Of a stretch of DNA of 64,000 bases, positions 8,669 to 17,583 are shown piece after piece. Under the pieces are notes generated by a model. That model saw only the letters and a program-made list of their open reading frames with translations. It was not told the DNA's origin and searched no databases. The DNA is from Ktedonobacterales bacterium (GTDB lineage: Bacteria; Chloroflexota; Ktedonobacteria; Ktedonobacterales; Ktedonobacteraceae). Location of the stretch: assembly GCA_027451525.1 (NCBI GenBank), contig DAIDJF010000015.1, positions 1 through 64,000 of the forward strand, in the 5' to 3' direction. Every line of letters begins with the position of its first letter. Positions within the stretch are counted from its first letter, which is position 1. The translations under genes and the position numbers were made by a program.

Positions 8669-10129
8669 ATGGGTATTTATCTGGGGCAATTGCCGCCCGC
8701 CGAACTTGCACGTCTAAAAGCTGAGATAGCCGAAACGATCATTGCGAATTTCTGCTATCCACGTTTTTATGATTATCGGACAAATACCTTGCGGGTGCGT
8801 CCTGTTGATCGTGCGAAGCGGCAGGAAGTATGGCTCTTTCTGAGTTCTGTTGATTTTACGACATGGGGACGTATTGATCTTTTGTCTCCTGATTTCCAGC
8901 GTCAAATGGAGCGGTTGTTTATCCAGTTTGTGCAGCGTAACCGTAGTTTCTTTGGCACCCAGGGGCGTAAACGGATGACCGATGTGCGGATGCTAATTGG
9001 CTCTTCGGCGGCTACGATAGCGCAAGGGTTGCGTGTGCATCTTTCTGGACAAAAACAGGGCAATGTACCATTTGGAAGTCCACGCTCAGCGGTTTCCTGG
9101 TCGGCTCCATTGGTGACAGGCAAAGCGGATAGTAGTTGGGAGCAGGTGGCTGCGTCAACTATGATGATACAGCAACAATTGCAGGAGCTACGTGGTGAGA
9201 TGCCCGCGTCTGCGGCAACGGATGGGCGGGCAAATCAGGCAACACGGCGTAGTACAGCATCGCGTCCGTTGACAACTGGGACTGAGAATGGTTCTGCCCC
9301 AACCCCAGTTGGAGGAGGGCAGCAGCCTGCTTCTAAGCCTGTAGTAATGGTTAGGGCTGGCGCGCGCGTCTCACCAACAACATCACCTCTCGCGGAACCT
9401 GCGCGAACTGCACCTGCTCGTCCTGCCGCGACAATGGCACCTATTGCACCGGTTCCTGGACAAAGTCAGCAAGTGCGTCCTGCCGCAGCGCAAACGGCTT
9501 CAGTATCTCAGACGCAGACGTCGCAAGTCAGTGTAGAGCCACAGGCTACAGTCGTTCCTGCGGCGAGTGAAGCATCTTTCAATGCTGTCAACAATGCCGG
9601 AAATAGAACCGCACAGACCAATACGGTTGTTTCAACTCCACCAACATTTACCGCGGTAACCTCGCCAGCCGTAGCAGCCCCTGCATCTTCTCCTGTTAAT
9701 ACCGCTCCACTAACCCAAGAGCGTGTCGTACCTGCCCCTGCCCCTGTACGTGGGGTAACCTATCCAGCCAGTCCTCAGGCTGCTGTAGCATCTCCTAATA
9801 TAAGTAGTGGTGTCTCGTCCAACCGCGATAGTACGTTGATGCGTAGCGGCGAAGATGATTTGGCGATGTTTGAGGAATTGCGTGCGCAGTTGATTGTGTG
9901 GTTGCGCATTGAAGCGATTCGGTCAGGGTTAGATATTTCGGAACAGAATCCAACGCAATTGTTGGAACTATTGCGCCAGCAAGGGCACTTGGGTGAGACA
10001 CGTTTACAGGTGGTATCTACGCTCTTGAATCTGGCAAATCAGGTTCTCAAAAATGGATTAGTAAGTGTGTTAGATTATAAACAGGCGATGATGTTTCATT
10101 TGATGCATACCCGCTATATGAATAGATAA
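8669..10129 (+). CDS. Unrecognised protein with a long Ala/Pro/Thr-rich linker
   Basis: About 486 residues. I do not recognise a family. A compact N-terminal part (about 1-125) has an ordered composition (PRFYDYRTNTLRVRPVDRAK, LSPDFQRQMERLFIQFVQRN). Residues about 165-390 are low complexity, rich in Ala, Pro, Thr, Ser, Val and Gln, and probably disordered. A helical C-terminal segment of about 95 residues follows (MFEELRAQLIVWLRIEAIRS). No signal peptide or transmembrane helix is seen. GAAGGAG nine bases before the ATG supports this start over the GTG at 8666. It follows the DUF2079 gene and precedes a DUF4388 gene, with which it may function. Confidence 0.75.
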   Translation: MGIYLGQLPPAELARLKAEIAETIIANFCYPRFYDYRTNTLRVRPVDRAKRQEVWLFLSSVDFTTWGRIDLLSPDFQRQMERLFIQFVQRNRSFFGTQGRKRMTDVRMLIGSSAATIAQGLRVHLSGQKQGNVPFGSPRSAVSWSAPLVTGKADSSWEQVAASTMMIQQQLQELRGEMPASAATDGRANQATRRSTASRPLTTGTENGSAPTPVGGGQQPASKPVVMVRAGARVSPTTSPLAEPARTAPARPAATMAPIAPVPGQSQQVRPAAAQTASVSQTQTSQVSVEPQATVVPAASEASFNAVNNAGNRTAQTNTVVSTPPTFTAVTSPAVAAPASSPVNTAPLTQERVVPAPAPVRGVTYPASPQAAVASPNISSGVSSNRDSTLMRSGEDDLAMFEELRAQLIVWLRIEAIRSGLDISEQNPTQLLELLRQQGHLGETRLQVVSTLLNLANQVLKNGLVSVLDYKQAMMFHLMHTRYMNR

Positions 10130-10235
10130 AACCGAAGATAGATGAGGAAAGCGGGATTTAGGTAGAGATAGATAATGAGCTTAAGAATATATTAAAAAAA
10201 ACTTTTGCTACAAAATTTGGGGTTGTTTTGTGTGT

Positions 10236-10257
10236 CAAGATGTTTTGATCTATGGTA
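10236..10257 (+). promoter_or_regulatory. Weak promoter candidate upstream of the DUF4388 gene
   Basis: TATGGT lies just before the left arm of the inverted repeat, with a TTGTGT about 17 bases upstream. The match is modest. If used, transcription would start close to the left arm at about 10260. Confidence 0.3.
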
Positions 10258-10328
10258 CATTACATTTAGTGATATAAGTACATTGTAAGCGTCATGCTTG
10301 AAATGCAAAGAGGACACTAAATGTAATG
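10258..10328 (+). promoter_or_regulatory. 14-bp perfect inverted repeat spanning the start codon of the DUF4388 gene
   Basis: CATTACATTTAGTG (10258-10271) is exactly complementary to CACTAAATGTAATG (10315-10328), with a 43-base spacer. The right arm covers the first possible ATG (10326) and lies just after an AGAGGA ribosome binding site. It could be a dyad operator or an mRNA hairpin that hides the start codon. Confidence 0.6.
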
Positions 10329-10943
10329 ATGAAGGGACGAGAACATAGTGCAGAACGATTAAGTGATATCGTGTCGCTTATTCGTGCGCGTCGTCAAACT
10401 GGTTTACTGAGTGTAGAGCGTTTTGAAAATGGGCAGTTTGAAGAAGGTGAAATTTATTTTGAAAATGGTCAGCCGGTCCTGGCTCGTAGGGGCAATTTAC
10501 CGCACGCACAAGCGTTAAGTCGTTTACTAGGCTGGGGAAAGATATATTTTTCCTTTACAAAAAATGTCGCCGCGCCAGTTGGTGATGCAACACAAGCGGA
10601 AGCAGCAAATTTTCAGTGGTCACCAGTGCGAGAACAATCATCGTTGAGGAACAATCGGTTAGCTTCTTCAGGTCCCCTATCACCTTCACCTGGTACTCCA
10701 GATCCCTTATTATCCAGGCGAAATGATTATCACAGCGGTGATATTACTACGGTTGTGCCGCGTCGTCTTGTGTTTGAGCAGAATGTGCTCTCATTACCTC
10801 TTACGCGGACACAAAGGTCGATGTATCTTCTGATTGATGGACACCGAACGCTCGCTGATATTGCGCGTTGTACACAAAAAAATGTGCAAGAGATTTACAA
10901 AATTGTGCAAGAATTGCAGGCACGTAATTTTGTTGATCTGTGA
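10326..10943 (+). CDS. DUF4388 (PATAN-like) domain protein
   Basis: 205 residues. The first 80 match the DUF4388 pattern: LSDIVSLIRARRQTGLLSV, then EEGEIYFENGQPVLAR and LLGWGKIYFSF. A Ser/Pro linker follows at about 95-140. A C-terminal winged-helix-like segment has the LTRTQRSMYLLIDGHRTLAD and IARCTQ pattern seen in bacterial signalling proteins of this group. DUF4388 proteins are often linked to two-component or gliding/twitching control, but no partner is adjacent. Start could be 10326 or 10329. It is convergent with mfd. Confidence 0.8.
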   Translation: MMKGREHSAERLSDIVSLIRARRQTGLLSVERFENGQFEEGEIYFENGQPVLARRGNLPHAQALSRLLGWGKIYFSFTKNVAAPVGDATQAEAANFQWSPVREQSSLRNNRLASSGPLSPSPGTPDPLLSRRNDYHSGDITTVVPRRLVFEQNVLSLPLTRTQRSMYLLIDGHRTLADIARCTQKNVQEIYKIVQELQARNFVDL

Positions 10944-10974
10944 TCTTTTGTGATAACGAGGCTAACAATGGATG

Positions 10975-13900
10975 TTATGCGGTTGACGACGCTGTAGTCG
11001 TGAGTTGAGGAAGCAGATCTCGTAATTGTTCTAACCACTTTGCCCCAAAGAGCCTGCGTGGAATCCGAATTACTCCCTGTTGTACACGTGCCTCGTTACG
11101 GAACTTACGGTAGAGAATGACGCGATTAGGGATAATTGTGCGTTTAACGGTAAGAATGAACTCGTTATCCTTCAACGCAATAGACTCAAAACCCAGTTGT
11201 GCCGCCTCGACCTTGAGACGGACGAGGGTCAGGAGATTTTGTACAGGTTGTGGTGGTACACCGAAGCGATCAGTGAATTCAGCTGTCATTGCTTCCACTT
11301 GTTCAGAACGTGTCAAATTAGCCAGACGTTGATAGAAATTAACCTTTAAGGTGCGGTCTCCAATGTAGTCATCGGGGAGATAAGCATCCAATGGCAGATC
11401 AACAGATGCTGTGGGGGGAGCGGCTTCGCTCTGGTTGCCCTGTATCTCCTGAACAGCTTCAGCAAGTAATTTACAGTAGAGATCAAAACCCACGGAGTTC
11501 ATGAAACCAGATTGTTCGGCTCCAAGCAGATTGCCAGCCCCACGAATTTCCAAGTCTTTCATGGCAATACGAAAGCCTGCTCCCAGTTCAGTCGCTTCAA
11601 AGATTGCGCGTAGTCGTTTTTCTTGAATGGGTGTCAACTTTGCATCTTTGTTGTAGAAGAAATAGGAATAGGCCTGATGGGTGCCACGTCCAACGCGCCC
11701 ACGCAGTTGATACAGTTGCGATAAACCAAAGTAGGCTGCGTTGTTGACGATAATTGTGTTGGCATTGGGAATATCAAGGCCGTTTTCGATAATGGTTGTG
11801 GAGACAAGCACATCATATTCGCCATTTGAAAATTCGACCATGACCCGTTCAAGTTGTTCCTCATTCATTTGTCCGTGTCCAACCGTAATGCGTGCTTCTG
11901 GTACGAGACGTTGAAGCTTTTGCGCGATGATCTGGATACCTTGTACACGATTGTGGACAAAGAAGACCTGGCCTCCGCGATCAATTTCGCGGATGATTGC
12001 TTCGCGAATGAGATGCTCGTCATATTCGCGAATGGTTGTACGAATTGGTAAGCGTTCATGCGGTGGGGTTTCGATGACGCTCATGTCACGCAAGTTAACC
12101 AGTGACATATGCAATGTGCGTGGGATAGGGGTTGCTGTCATGGTCAACACATCGATATCGCTGCGGAGTTGTTTGAGACGTTCTTTATGCACTACGCCAA
12201 AACGTTGTTCTTCATCGATAATGAGGAGGCCGAGATTGAAGAAGACGACATCTTTTTGTAGGATGCGATGTGTTCCAATGATGATATCGACTTTGCCAAA
12301 TGCGAGGTCTTCGAGGACCTGTTTCTGTTCTTTTTCCGAACGGAAGCGACTCAACAATTCTACCCGCACAGGGTAAGCTTTGAGGCGTTCGCGGAACGTG
12401 TTGAAGTGCTGCAAGGCCAGTACGGTAGTAGGAACCAGGATAGCAACCTGCCGTTGATCGAGGACTGCTTTGAAGGCGGCGCGTAACGCAACTTCGGTTT
12501 TTCCGTAGCCAACGTCTCCACATACAAGGCGATCCATTGGGCGCGGACGTTCCATGTCGGCTTTAACCTCTTCAATAGAACGGGCCTGATCGGGTGTTTC
12601 CTCGTAAGGGAAGGCATCTTCTAGTTCTTGCAGCCAGGGTTGTTCGGAGTCGGGCGGAAATGCGTGCCCCTGGAGTGCCTCGCGTTGGCTATAGAGTTTG
12701 AGCAGGTCACGCGCTATATCCTGAACATTCTCTTTTACTTTTGCTTTTGCGCGTGTCCATTCTGTCGTGCCGAGTTTGCTGAGTGCAGGAACAGACTCGC
12801 CCATGCCGATATAGCGGGTAATGCGATCAAGTTGGTCGGTTGGGATATAGAGTTTGTCGGTTCCAGCGTAGTGAATTAGGAGATATTCGCGTTCAACTCC
12901 TGTCAGGCTGAGTTTGACCAGACCTTCAAAACGCCCAATGCCGTGTTCCTGGTGCACCACGTAGTCGCCAGGATTGAGTTCTGCAAGAAAAGAGGAAGGT
13001 GTAACTGGTTTGCGCCGTTGGGCATTGCGACGGCGCGACCAGCCAAAAATCTCGGTGTCGGTATAGACGTGCAGGCCGAGTGAATGTGATTGCCAACCTT
13101 CGGTCATCTGGCCTTGAATGAGTGTCAGTGTGCCAGCGTCGGGAGCCTGATTGATATTTGTGCCGGGGCTGACGTGAATTGTGGCGTCTTGCAGGATGCT
13201 TTCGTCGCTCAGCACTTCGGAGAGGCGACGGGATTGAGCTGTTACAATAACGACACGCTCACGACTGTCGAGCGTGCGGCGACAATCCTGAACAAATGAG
13301 CGCAAACGGCCACCATAGGAATTTGCACTGGTAAGCGGAGGCATAAGATGTTCGGTGCCACCATGTTGACGCATCTCGAAATCGCTCTCGGCGGTCGAGA
13401 GAATATCGGCGAAGTGGATCTGTTTGCGTTGCTGTATTTGCGGCTCGAGCAGATTCCAACTAACATGTGCAGCGCGCAAATGGGTGGGATTTGCACGCTC
13501 GTGTTCTAGATTTTCTTTGATCTCGTTAGCTTGTGCGTCTAATTCCGCAATCTGGTTGTGAATTGTGGCCGGGTTGTCAAGAATGAGTAATCCTGTGCGT
13601 GGCAGGTAATCAAGAATAGTGGCCTGGACATGTAAGTAGGGAAGATAGAAGGCAATATCCTCAAATGAGCGACGCTGGCGTAGCAGTTCCAGATCATGAT
13701 TCCAGCGTTCTTCGGCATCGCGGTGCAGCATTTTACTATCGAGTTGTGTAAGTTGTTGTACGGCGTCAAGGCCACGAACTGGCAAAGCTTCACGTGCTGG
13801 TCCCACAATACAACGGGCAATGGGGTTAAGGGAACGTTGTGTCTCCTGGTCAAAGGTGCGCAGGGACTCGATTTCGTCACCGAAAAACTCTACACGCACT

Positions 13901-14508
13901 GGACGAGGCAGTACTGGGGGAAAGAGGTCAATGATGCCACCACGATGACTGAACTGACCTGGCTCTTCAACTTCAGCGACAGGCTCGTAGCCGAGATTGT
14001 AGAGATGTTCAATCAGCATGGTCAGGTCAACCTCCTGTCCAGGTTGCAGTGAAAAAAGTGAGGCAGACAGTTCTTGTGGAGGGATAATAGGCTGTGTTAA
14101 GGCGCGTGCGGAACAGACTACAATTGGTGTACGTTCACGTTCAACCAGCGCAATAAGTGCCTGCATGCGTTGTTGTGTTGTTTCCGCATCGCTAATAAGT
14201 CGTTCGTAAGGAAGCGCGTCGCGATCAGGCAGTGCGAGGATGTCAGACTGTCCAGGGAGAAATACTTTGAGAGTTTCAGCGAACTGATTCGTTTGTACTT
14301 CATCCTTGACGATGATCAATAGTGGTTGTTTCAGTGCAGAGGAGAGTGAGGCGACGACAAATGGACGGGCTGCTTCCGTAATGCCAGTTAATGCAGGGAG
14401 CGTATCCGCTTTATGTAATTGATCTAGCAGGCGGCGAAATTCCGGGCGTTGCGTGAGAAGTGCGAGTAATCCCTGTAATGTCACATCATCCTCCAGAGGG
14501 CACAACAA
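10975..14508 (-). CDS. mfd: Transcription-repair coupling factor
   Basis: 1177 residues, the usual Mfd length. Order: UvrB-like damage-recognition modules (about 1-480), the CarD-like RNA polymerase interaction domain (ELNPGDYVVHQEHGIGRFEG near 510), and a RecG-like translocase with Walker A GDVGYGKTE, DEEQRFG and TATPIPRTL, followed by RGRVGRG. A TRCF C-terminal domain ends the protein. Mfd displaces stalled RNA polymerase and recruits UvrAB. The ORF begins at 14508, but a GTG at 14484 preceded by GGAGG at good spacing may be the real start. All key motifs are intact. Confidence 0.97.
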   Translation of the reverse strand: MLCPLEDDVTLQGLLALLTQRPEFRRLLDQLHKADTLPALTGITEAARPFVVASLSSALKQPLLIIVKDEVQTNQFAETLKVFLPGQSDILALPDRDALPYERLISDAETTQQRMQALIALVERERTPIVVCSARALTQPIIPPQELSASLFSLQPGQEVDLTMLIEHLYNLGYEPVAEVEEPGQFSHRGGIIDLFPPVLPRPVRVEFFGDEIESLRTFDQETQRSLNPIARCIVGPAREALPVRGLDAVQQLTQLDSKMLHRDAEERWNHDLELLRQRRSFEDIAFYLPYLHVQATILDYLPRTGLLILDNPATIHNQIAELDAQANEIKENLEHERANPTHLRAAHVSWNLLEPQIQQRKQIHFADILSTAESDFEMRQHGGTEHLMPPLTSANSYGGRLRSFVQDCRRTLDSRERVVIVTAQSRRLSEVLSDESILQDATIHVSPGTNINQAPDAGTLTLIQGQMTEGWQSHSLGLHVYTDTEIFGWSRRRNAQRRKPVTPSSFLAELNPGDYVVHQEHGIGRFEGLVKLSLTGVEREYLLIHYAGTDKLYIPTDQLDRITRYIGMGESVPALSKLGTTEWTRAKAKVKENVQDIARDLLKLYSQREALQGHAFPPDSEQPWLQELEDAFPYEETPDQARSIEEVKADMERPRPMDRLVCGDVGYGKTEVALRAAFKAVLDQRQVAILVPTTVLALQHFNTFRERLKAYPVRVELLSRFRSEKEQKQVLEDLAFGKVDIIIGTHRILQKDVVFFNLGLLIIDEEQRFGVVHKERLKQLRSDIDVLTMTATPIPRTLHMSLVNLRDMSVIETPPHERLPIRTTIREYDEHLIREAIIREIDRGGQVFFVHNRVQGIQIIAQKLQRLVPEARITVGHGQMNEEQLERVMVEFSNGEYDVLVSTTIIENGLDIPNANTIIVNNAAYFGLSQLYQLRGRVGRGTHQAYSYFFYNKDAKLTPIQEKRLRAIFEATELGAGFRIAMKDLEIRGAGNLLGAEQSGFMNSVGFDLYCKLLAEAVQEIQGNQSEAAPPTASVDLPLDAYLPDDYIGDRTLKVNFYQRLANLTRSEQVEAMTAEFTDRFGVPPQPVQNLLTLVRLKVEAAQLGFESIALKDNEFILTVKRTIIPNRVILYRKFRNEARVQQGVIRIPRRLFGAKWLEQLRDLLPQLTTTASSTA

Positions 14509-14511
14509 TAA

Positions 14512-14543
14512 GCACCCCTACAAACAACCTCCCATAGGGGTGC
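14512..14543 (-). promoter_or_regulatory. Hairpin directly upstream of mfd
   Basis: GCACCCCTA (14512-14520) pairs with TAGGGGTGC (14535-14543) around a 14-base loop, only a few bases from the mfd start. No U-tract follows on either strand, so a 5'-UTR element is likelier than a terminator. Confidence 0.45.
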
Positions 14544-14643
14544 GACGAAATAGACCTTTGTTCTTTCGTATCTATCACTATCATAGCGCACTACGCCCAA
14601 CTATGCAACCCAATAGGATATGTTGATACTTGTTGGTTTGTGG

Positions 14644-14970
14644 CTACTCAATGGAGAGGAAGATAATGGCGGCAATGCCCAATATCAAGCCAATGAGTTG
14701 GTAGGGACTGGCTTTTTCATGGTAGACAAGCAGACCGATGATAACCGCTCCAATAGCGGAGAGAACGGAAAAGAGAATTGCTCCTTTACTCAATTCCGCG
14801 CCTGTACGCAAACTGATAAGCCAGGCTGTATTGGCGGCAATAAAGCCGAGAATGGAGAGGACGGCAAAAACGAATTTGCCGTTGATCGCAAATTGTTTAG
14901 CAAGGATATCAGCGATAAGCTCAAAAGCAACAAGGATAAGTAGGAAATAAAACCACTTGGGGGGTGACAT
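14644..14970 (-). CDS. Single-domain EamA/DMT family membrane protein
   Basis: About 108 residues with four hydrophobic segments, corresponding to one EamA repeat (half of a normal ten-helix DMT transporter): FYFLLILVAFELIADILAKQF, VLSILGFIAANTAWLISLR, ILFSVLSAIGAVIIGLLVY and QLIGLILGIAAIIFL. It resembles small multidrug-resistance-sized or sugar-lipid flippase subunits (EmrE/ArnE-like), which act as dimers. The ORF extends to 15051, but GGAG upstream of the ATG at 14970 fits the shorter form. It is divergent from the FMN riboswitch unit. Confidence 0.78.
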   Translation of the reverse strand: MSPPKWFYFLLILVAFELIADILAKQFAINGKFVFAVLSILGFIAANTAWLISLRTGAELSKGAILFSVLSAIGAVIIGLLVYHEKASPYQLIGLILGIAAIIFLSIE

Positions 14971-15114
14971 GGGTAAGCTCCTTCTCTTCTGGAAGAATGT
15001 AACGAATTGGCTGTTTCTGTATCTGTATAATACGACTTTATGGTACAACAAGAAAGCAGTATTGGGGAGGATTTTAGACTTTTGGAGAACTAGCCAACAG
15101 AGAGAAAGATGTGG

Positions 15115-15120
15115 TATACT
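15115..15120 (+). promoter_or_regulatory. -10 element upstream of the FMN riboswitch
   Basis: TATACT 12 bases before the aptamer P1 stem. No clear -35 at the correct spacing. Confidence 0.4.
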
Positions 15121-15131
15121 CTTAGCAAGAG

Positions 15132-15285
15132 ACCTTCAGGGCAGGGTGTAATTCCCGACCGGCGGTAGATCTCAGATAGTGGATATGTGAGATAAGCCCG
15201 CGAGTTGGCAGGTAGTGCGATGCTGCTTGTTCGACAGATTCGGTGTGAATCCGAAGCCGACGGTATAGTCCGGATGGGAGAAGGT
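15132..15285 (+). promoter_or_regulatory. FMN riboswitch (RFN element)
   Basis: Closing P1 helix ACCTTC / GAAGGT. Conserved core segments include AGGGCAGGGTGTAATTCCCG, CCGGCGGT, AAGCCCGCGAG, GATTCGGTGTGAATCCGAAG and CCGACGGTATAGTCCGGATG. These match the RFN consensus closely. It senses flavin mononucleotide and normally switches off expression when FMN is high. It lies about 185 bases before the permease gene. Confidence 0.97.
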
Positions 15286-15293
15286 TTATAGAA

Positions 15294-15342
15294 GGAGCGT
15301 TGCTCCTCGTGTAGCATGCCATCTTGAGCGTGCGGCACGAGG
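15294..15342 (+). promoter_or_regulatory. Candidate expression platform of the FMN riboswitch
   Basis: Two overlapping hairpins can form: GGAGC-gtt-GCTCC (15294-15306) and CCTCGTG (15305-15311) with CACGAGG (15336-15342). They share two bases and so compete. No strong U-tract follows, so whether control is by termination is unclear. Confidence 0.45.
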
Positions 15343-15471
15343 ATAACTTGTTATGCACTGTGTCTCCTTTTGTCTCCCGTACAAGTTTCCCTGAGTCAGA
15401 TCATAAAATCTTTGTACCTGTTTGACCTTTTTGTAGAAGACGGGTTACAAAGGGATGACCGAGGGATGTTC

Positions 15472-16347
15472 ATGAGCATAATAACACCGACAACGAGTGA
15501 GGCGCCGTATAAGGTGCGCAAGTATGTGTACTCCTGGAAGGGGGTACAGGCTGCCGATGAAACAGCCACGCGGAAAAGGGCATTTGGTTTCCGTCTGGAG
15601 CACGCCATTTCAATTGTTCCGCCTGTGATGTTAGCGATACTGCTACTGGCAAGTTGGTATATTAGTACCGCTCCGGGTGGTATTCCTAGCATTATTATTC
15701 CGGCACCAGCCGATGTTTTTGTCAGTTTATGGCAAGGCATAGTGTCGGGAATCTACCTCAGCAATGCACTGGTAACGATTCAAGAGAGTGTTTTCGGATT
15801 TCTGATTGCGCTGGCTGTTGCTTTACCACTTGGCTATGGATTGGCGAAGTCACGTTTGCTGGCAGCAACGGTGCAGCCATACCTTTCGGCTGGTCAGGCA
15901 ATTCCCGCTCTGGTAGTCATTCCACTCCTGCAACTCTGGTTAGGCTATGGCATATTGCCAAATATCGTGGTTTGTATGCTGATCGTGTTGTTTCCGATGG
16001 TGATAAATACGATTTTAGGTATCCAGACGATAGATGGCATCCTCACAGATGCGGCGCGCGTTGAAGGGGCATCGGGGTGGTCGATGCTGGCCCATATCGA
16101 GTTTCCGCTCGCGTTACCTGCAATCTTAGCCGCAATTCGTACTGGCTTTACGCTGTCAATCATGGGAGCTATTGTAGGTGAATTTGTGGCTGGTGGGGAT
16201 CAGGGCCTGGGAGCATTGGTCGTGCAGGCGAAAAATCAATATAACATGCCGTTCATGTTTGCGACATTGATTGTACTTGCACTTCTAGCTGCACTTTGTT
16301 ATGCTGCAACCTGGTTCCTTGTGAAATGTGCGGAACGCATTTATTAA
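15472..16347 (+). CDS. ribX: ABC transporter permease, probable riboflavin/flavin-precursor uptake (RibX-like)
   Basis: About 291 residues, a BPD_transp_1-type permease with six hydrophobic segments and the EAA-loop signature DAARVEGASGWSMLAHIEFP near the C-terminal third. It is related to the SsuC/TauC/ThiX group. The FMN riboswitch upstream and the NMT1-like lipoprotein downstream match the RibXY riboflavin transporter described in Chloroflexus. The ORF can start at a TTG at 15370, but GAGGG precedes the ATGs at 15466/15472. No ATPase gene follows. Specificity is inferred from riboswitch and neighbour. Confidence 0.82.
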   Translation: MSIITPTTSEAPYKVRKYVYSWKGVQAADETATRKRAFGFRLEHAISIVPPVMLAILLLASWYISTAPGGIPSIIIPAPADVFVSLWQGIVSGIYLSNALVTIQESVFGFLIALAVALPLGYGLAKSRLLAATVQPYLSAGQAIPALVVIPLLQLWLGYGILPNIVVCMLIVLFPMVINTILGIQTIDGILTDAARVEGASGWSMLAHIEFPLALPAILAAIRTGFTLSIMGAIVGEFVAGGDQGLGALVVQAKNQYNMPFMFATLIVLALLAALCYAATWFLVKCAERIY

Positions 16348-16420
16348 GTCTGATAGGTGTGTTTTGCTGACCTCATGTTAGCACTCGTTATCCATTTGTG
16401 AAAGGTAGATACATAATTCG

Positions 16421-17455
16421 ATGAACAATCGTCATCGTTTCTCGAATGTCATGCTTTTTTTATCTCTGTTCCTATCTTTAGGGACTGTTCTTGCCGCTTG
16501 CGGTGGAAGTGCGACATCTGTTTCATCAAGCAGTGCGACCGCGACAACGAGTCCGTCGCAGACACAGAATGTCTCAATTGGGTTAGGCTATATCCCTGAT
16601 ATTCAGTTCGCGCCATTTTATGTTGCGCAGAGTAAGGGCTACTATAAGAATGTTGGGTTGAATGTGACCTTCCATCATGGTATTGTGCCAGACCTGATTG
16701 GGTCGATGGTGGCAGGTAAGAACACGTTTGTGTTTGCTGGCGGTGATGAGCTGCTAGAAGCGATGAGCAAAAATAGTAGCGTTAAGGCTGTTTATGCGGG
16801 TGACATATTCCAACAGTATCCCGTTAGCCTGATTGTGCCCGCTAATTCTCCAATTAAGACATTAGCTGATTTGCCGGGACATACGATAGGTGTGCCGGGT
16901 TTATACGGCTCAACCTATACGGGGCTGTTGGCTTTGTTGTATAAAGCGGACCTCTCACCTGCTAGTGTAAAGATCCAATCTATCGGGTTTTCGCAGGTAG
17001 CCGCGTTGTTGACGCATAAAGTGGATGCTGTGATGGGGTATTCCAATAATGAGCCGTTACAGTTGCAAGCGCATGGTTTTGCGGTACGCACGTTTAACGT
17101 CTCCGATTATCAGCCCTTGATCTCAAACGGGATTATAACAACCTCATCAACGTTGCAAAGCAGTCCTCAGTTGGTGTGTAGTTTTGTGCAGGCGACGCTC
17201 AAAGGTGTCAAAGAGGTGATTGCTAATCCCGCTGAAGCAATCACAATTGGTCAGAATTATATACCGGGGATGAATGTCACGCAGTCTACAGCTGAGCTGA
17301 CAGCTACTATTCCAGTCTGGCAGGCCAGCAACGGAAAATTTGGCTACAGTGATCCAGCAATATGGAGTTCGATGTCACAATTTCTGGTTACGCAACAATT
17401 GATCTCAGCGGTGCCTCATCTGTCATCGTTGTATACGAATCAGTGCGCGGGCTAG
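16421..17455 (+). CDS. ribY: Substrate-binding lipoprotein of a flavin ABC transporter (RibY-like, NMT1/THI5 family)
   Basis: 344 residues. Signal peptide with lipobox LAAC (Cys at about 27), a Ser/Thr-rich tether, then an NMT1/THI5-like domain: GYIPDIQFAPFYVAQSKGYY near 52-72, then FVFAGGDELLEA and IGVPGLYGSTYTG. It would capture the ligand outside the membrane and deliver it to the adjacent permease. The same fold binds pyrimidine precursors and sulfonates, but the FMN riboswitch points to riboflavin or a related flavin. It ends just before a strong hairpin. Confidence 0.84.
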   Translation: MNNRHRFSNVMLFLSLFLSLGTVLAACGGSATSVSSSSATATTSPSQTQNVSIGLGYIPDIQFAPFYVAQSKGYYKNVGLNVTFHHGIVPDLIGSMVAGKNTFVFAGGDELLEAMSKNSSVKAVYAGDIFQQYPVSLIVPANSPIKTLADLPGHTIGVPGLYGSTYTGLLALLYKADLSPASVKIQSIGFSQVAALLTHKVDAVMGYSNNEPLQLQAHGFAVRTFNVSDYQPLISNGIITTSSTLQSSPQLVCSFVQATLKGVKEVIANPAEAITIGQNYIPGMNVTQSTAELTATIPVWQASNGKFGYSDPAIWSSMSQFLVTQQLISAVPHLSSLYTNQCAG

Positions 17456-17478
17456 ACAATCTGTAGTGATGATAGGAC

Positions 17479-17512
17479 CGAGTGGCGATGAAATATGCTT
17501 CATCGCCACTCG
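17479..17512 (+). terminator. Hairpin after ribY
   Basis: CGAGTGGCGATGAA pairs perfectly with TTCATCGCCACTCG (14 bp, 6-base loop), followed by a T-rich stretch. Likely terminator of the riboswitch-controlled unit. Confidence 0.75.
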
Positions 17513-17583
17513 TTGTGTATTTGCTTTGTTTTGTCCTCTGTCTGACCGGGCACGTTCAATGGGTATCCTCGCCCATTTGTGTG

